Positions 60,425-64,000 of a stretch of 64,000 nt of DNA are shown here, piece by piece. Source of the DNA: Crossaster papposus (lineage: Eukaryota > Echinodermata > Asteroidea > Velatida > Solasteridae); contig JBAIAA010000254.1 of assembly GCA_037893245.1 (NCBI GenBank), positions 434,001 to 498,000 on the forward strand. The letters run 5' to 3'. How positions within the stretch are numbered: the stretch's first letter is position 1; every line of letters starts with the position of its first letter. The translations under genes were made by a program, and so were the position numbers. The notes beneath the pieces are model-generated. The model had not been told where the DNA came from and searched no databases. It saw only the letters and a list, made by a program, of their open reading frames with translations.

Positions 60425-60813
60425 AGTTTTTAAAAGAACTACTGAATTATTATGAAATACCTTACTTGACTGTAAGTGAATAACAGTCTCAAGCATCCTG
60501 TGAAATCACGGCACCTGATGTGATGTGGTTTTCAAGAAAAAGTGCAATTTTGTATCAATAATTTCAAACGATTGTCAGCCAGAAATCGTTGTAAAAACCT
60601 GACCATTTTCAAACACTGCCCCCAATTTATTAAATTCGTCTGAAGGAAGTCAAGGAACTAGACTGAAAGAACGGCACTTTCTTTCTTAATTTTTCAGCTT
60701 CTATGAACACAGCACTTAAAAAAAGGTCAGCGTCACAGTATTTACTATAAACAATGAACCCCCTAAACCCATCCATTTTTCAAAATTACAGCAAAAAATG
60801 GTGTATTATACCT
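60425..60813 (-). mobile_element. MITE family A, copy 10 (old, diverged)
   Basis: Matches ctactgaattattatgaaat near the left and aaaatggtgtattatacct near the right, followed by TTAA. The interior is strongly diverged and lacks the cgatcgcc block, so this is likely an old copy or a subfamily. Confidence 0.65.
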
Positions 60814-61524
60814 TTAAAATGTACCTATACCGTTCTCCTAAAAGCTCAAATTCTTTGATATCTAATTACGCCATTACCAGATAACACCAAACCACCGTAT
60901 TGCGCTTTGAAATCTCTAATAGCATTGTGTCATTATGTACGAGTTGAACGTAAGCTACATCTCACCATGGAGGAATAAGAAGGAACTCCTCCATGATCTC
61001 ACGAACAAATCACGCAAATCTTTCTTCCCTTTTTTTTATCGGATCCTATTTCGTTTGGGCATTTATGTAGCCGTAAGGAGGACATGTGTTTATTAATACA
61101 GAAATTGTCGTAAACCAAGAACTCGATAAGATCTCAGTGCCGATAAGACGTGACTCCTAGGGCCAAAAACTAAACGAATAATGGACAAATAAACTTCTTG
61201 TTGGAACATTATCAGTGCAAACAAACACAGCAACTGGAGAATATCGATTCACGAACCGCACACGTGCTGGTAAAACAAAAAGGACTAGCTGGAATGTTGA
61301 TATATATTCAACGAAAAAATAGACCCAGCGTTTCCATCGGGAATAATTTTTTGGACCAGGTCAAATTTAAGTCGTGTTCGGTAAATGTGGCATTCTTGAC
61401 TTGGGTAGGCCGTAGGTATTTTTGCTCCCCGGAAGACAACAGGTTAGGAATGGTTAGGAGTTTATTTTGTTTCGGAAATGTAGCTTTTCTATCTAAACCA
61501 GAACAGCGAAGTATCACATGATCT

Positions 61525-61746
61525 GGGGATAAGCTGCTGAGCACTAACATTTGATGAGCAAAATAGGTCTTGCTCAGTAAAATCAAGTACACCATCCCAA
61601 ACTCCGTGTGTTTTTCATGCTAAGCAAAAACCAGCTGATTAGGCATATCACCTAAACAATTGGTTTGTAACCCGGTTTTTTGCCAAGGATGATAATTTTC
61701 ATGCTATGCAATTGTCTGTGCTTAGCAGCTCCATGAAATTGGCCCC
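61525..61746. mobile_element. MITE F, copy 3
   Basis: The right end gcagctccatgaaattggcc is intact; the left end is altered to gggataagctgctgagca. Interior motifs resemble the copy at 57302 (gtttgtaacccggttttttgc). Confidence 0.7.
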
Positions 61747-63167
61747 TGGGCAAAGCAGCGGGGAATCAAACTTAGATTTTGGTAATTTTGTTTTATCTCG
61801 TGAGATCCCTGCAACCACAGAGTGAAGCAGAAACGCTCAGTCTGCCGCTGATAACGGTCCCACAAGGCGCCAACGGATACCGCCGTAATCCTCGCTGAAT
61901 GATTTTCGGGCCACCAAACAACCTGCTCCGACTGTTCCAGGGTGTCATCCGTATAACCGTAACCGAGTTATAAGATACTGCACGGATTGATTCTAGCCAG
62001 GTGTGTTGGACGTCATCAGTCTGGGGACCGCGTTTTGGTAAGACAGAAGAAGACAAAAAACATACATCGTACATAAATATGTACATCTTTTCCCATCCTT
62101 TGTTCTCCCCTGTTCCTATACAAATCTAAAACTTCATATAACGTTTACCCTTTGAGAAAAATTGGACTTCTCAGTAAAGATTTCCGCTTTGGGCAAGATA
62201 TAGCATACTGCGTTACCTTCCCCACGAGGTTACATGTACATGTACACACATTGTGTTGGTCATTATTACATTGACCTTACAATTTCAATCCTGCCTAAAC
62301 GAAACAGGCAATTTGGTATTCTTAATGATAATCTCCTGTCCCGTTTCCTCCTTTGCCGGCGATTCGGGGCTCGTATTCCGGCGTATTCCCCGATGGAGCT
62401 AACCACCTTTGCGTTGAAACAAGGAAGGATTTCCGGGGGAATTCCGACGGGAGTGGTAGTTAGTGGCCGTGACCTTGTCTTAGCGATATCTCTCAGCGAT
62501 ATCTGTGAGCATTCACTTATTTGACATACTCACCTGTACTTGGCCTATCGACTACATTTTTCAAGATTTTAAGTCCTAAAATATCCAACTGAAATTCAAA
62601 AGTAACAACCACGAGCCCCTTGGTGGATGACCAGCCCGAATTGTTAACTAGGGTTAACGAGTGTGGTGGCATGTAGGGTGAAATTTTGTAACTTTTCCGG
62701 ACAAGCGGGTACCACGGATGAAGTTGTTGACTACCGTACCATCGGGGCGACTTCGCCAATCGGTTCAACCACCGTGAGTGAACATTAACAGTGGACTGAT
62801 GTTGTGATTGGATCTGTTAATTTTGGTTTATGCCCAGGTCTGTTGCTTGTTTGTGGTCGGTGTTGCCGGTGCCAGGACATGAACGAAGCTGCATGGGTGT
62901 AGTAGGTATATAGCGGCTGGATTTGTGGCGTAGGTAGGGATCTTCGTGTAAATTTGATATGTCGTTGTGCTCTCACTCTCAGAGATATTTTGAAATATCT
63001 ACTATAAATGGTCAACTTTAAAGTGGCATTATTATTTTCATTTCACTTTCTGACATCTGCCACCCTGAGAGGGCTTTCTTGATCGCCTTGAGCATGCTGG
63101 AGCTCTTTTTGTGGGTAGGTGGAAAGGGTAACCACGTTAAACCCTTTCTCTATGGTATAACCAGGAT

Positions 63168-63371
63168 CTAGCTCTGTGGTATAACAACGTGCGTAAAGCC
63201 GTTGTAGGAATTCTCATTGATGCACTTCTTACAAGGTCTGGCTTTGTATGCACAATCGTTGCAGATGGTCACCTTTTTCCGTCTATATACCGCTCGTGTT
63301 TCGCTCCATTCGCAATGTTCACTTTTAGACAGTCGTCGTAAACAGGAAGCTAGGGGGTGATCAGACACCAC
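63168..63371 (-). other. Unidentified cysteine-rich open frame
   Basis: The 67-codon frame ends with KKVTICNDCAYKARPCKKC, a CxxC-x5-CxxC pattern. It vaguely recalls zinc-binding C-termini of transposases, but the spacing is not that of any family I can name. There is no start context, neighbour or splice evidence. Confidence 0.15.
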
Positions 63372-64000
63372 GCAGGGGGTCGCTATTGGCGGTGCTCAAT
63401 TTGGCAGAATCCAGCCACCAAACAGGTGCGATTTCCAGATTAAGTCCCAACCTGTGGTCGGAGTGACGTGTGTCGCGTGCTGTGGGGTCGCCATGTCAAC
63501 TGCTGCTCCGATCTTGACGGCTGTTTTGTGAACTTTCTATTGAAAAGCAAAACTGTTGTATGTATAATTGAACAATATAATTTTTGTTTGAACGTCAACC
63601 TAATTCCCAGCACTTAAAATCGTATGTATGGTGATGGGCACGTGACTGGTGAACATGGTGATTGAAGACTAATTTTAGAAAACCATTTGTTAAATATTGT
63701 GTGCACCAAACGCATGACATTATTAACTCTGGCGCACTGATGACACGTTAAACAGTCGTCCACGAATATAACCCTCCCCGGCATACCTTTCAAATAAAGT
63801 TTAGTTGCAAGCCCTGAAAGTTCTAATAACGAGAAGAAATACCTGGAAAAGAAACGACTGAGCACTGAGCACTAGTCGATTAGAGTCCCCGCCCAGAAGT
63901 GGCTGAATGCACGCAGAAGATGATTGCAGCCGGATGTGGCTACGACAACAATGTAACTGTGGCTTACAAGTGATCAGCCTCGGCATTACAGAGGGTGCGA

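Larger units (their letters stand above)
48694..64000 (+). other. Probable intron 3 or downstream region of the kinase gene; no further coding exon recognised
   Basis: The donor GTACGT opens an intron of which I cannot find the end. The stretch is dominated by transposon-derived sequence (separate entries at 49.9, 50.0, 50.8, 53.2, 53.9, 57.3, 59.2, 59.6, 60.1, 60.4 and 61.5 kb). A GC-rich block at about 51750-52060 and another at about 57060-57200 contain open frames without recognisable domains. I did not find DLK-x-EN or DFG motifs on the + strand, so exon 4 is probably outside the window or too short to recognise. Confidence 0.5.

Overview
This is metazoan nuclear DNA and almost certainly comes from a marine invertebrate. 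The evidence is one protein kinase gene split into short exons with classical GT/AG junctions, several tRNA-derived SINE-like repeats, many small inverted-repeat DNA transposons (MITEs), ACATGT-type microsatellites, and otherwise AT-leaning DNA without bacterial-style coding density. An echinoderm or another invertebrate deuterostome is my best guess. That guess rests on general familiarity with the repeat types and not on a diagnostic marker in the window.

The only confident protein-coding gene is on the + strand: three phase-matched exons at 40914-41024, 45832-45960 and 48527-48693. Together they encode the N-terminal 136 residues of an SNF1/AMPK-related Ser/Thr kinase. Visible are the glycine-rich loop, the VAIK lysine, the alpha-C glutamate, the hinge, and the start of the HRD catalytic loop. 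The reading frame is cut at the third exon's donor exactly between His-Arg and the expected Asp. I could not find the rest of the kinase domain in the remaining 15 kb, so the gene probably continues beyond the window. The sequence mixes SIK-like features (glycine loop) with HUNK-like features (alpha-C and pre-HRD helices). A CpG-rich block at about 20560-21114 that ends in a strong splice donor is a candidate distal promoter or first exon for this gene, but that link is inference.

Most of the recognisable non-coding sequence is repeats. One MITE family (TIR AGGTAGGATACACCATT, TTAA at its ends) occurs about ten times across the window in both orientations. Two other TTAA-flanked MITEs look piggyBac-like: a duplicated 0.55-kb element followed by a near-perfect foldback at 17.6-19.0 kb, and a compact 160-bp element at 49975-50134. 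Further inverted-repeat elements lie at 4.4, 24.7, 34.3, 35.6, 50.8, 57.3, 59.2, 59.6, 60.1 and 61.5 kb. SINE or tRNA-like sequences lie at 2.9, 12.6, 15.0, 16.7, 25.1 and 49.9 kb. A 36-bp minisatellite of about two dozen units fills 27.4-28.3 kb. Weak remnants of a Harbinger-like transposase (29.3 kb) and a LINE ORF2 C-terminus (53.2 kb) are the only coding traces of autonomous elements.

Layout: 0-20 kb is intergenic or upstream repeat-rich DNA; 20.5-21.1 kb is the possible first exon; 21-40.5 kb is a possible long first intron with the minisatellite; 40.5-48.7 kb holds the three kinase exons; 48.7-64 kb is probably intron 3 or beyond. I see no convincing new molecular system. The most unusual structures are the composite MITE/foldback duplication, the nested insertions, and the dense TTAA-type MITE load around one kinase gene.
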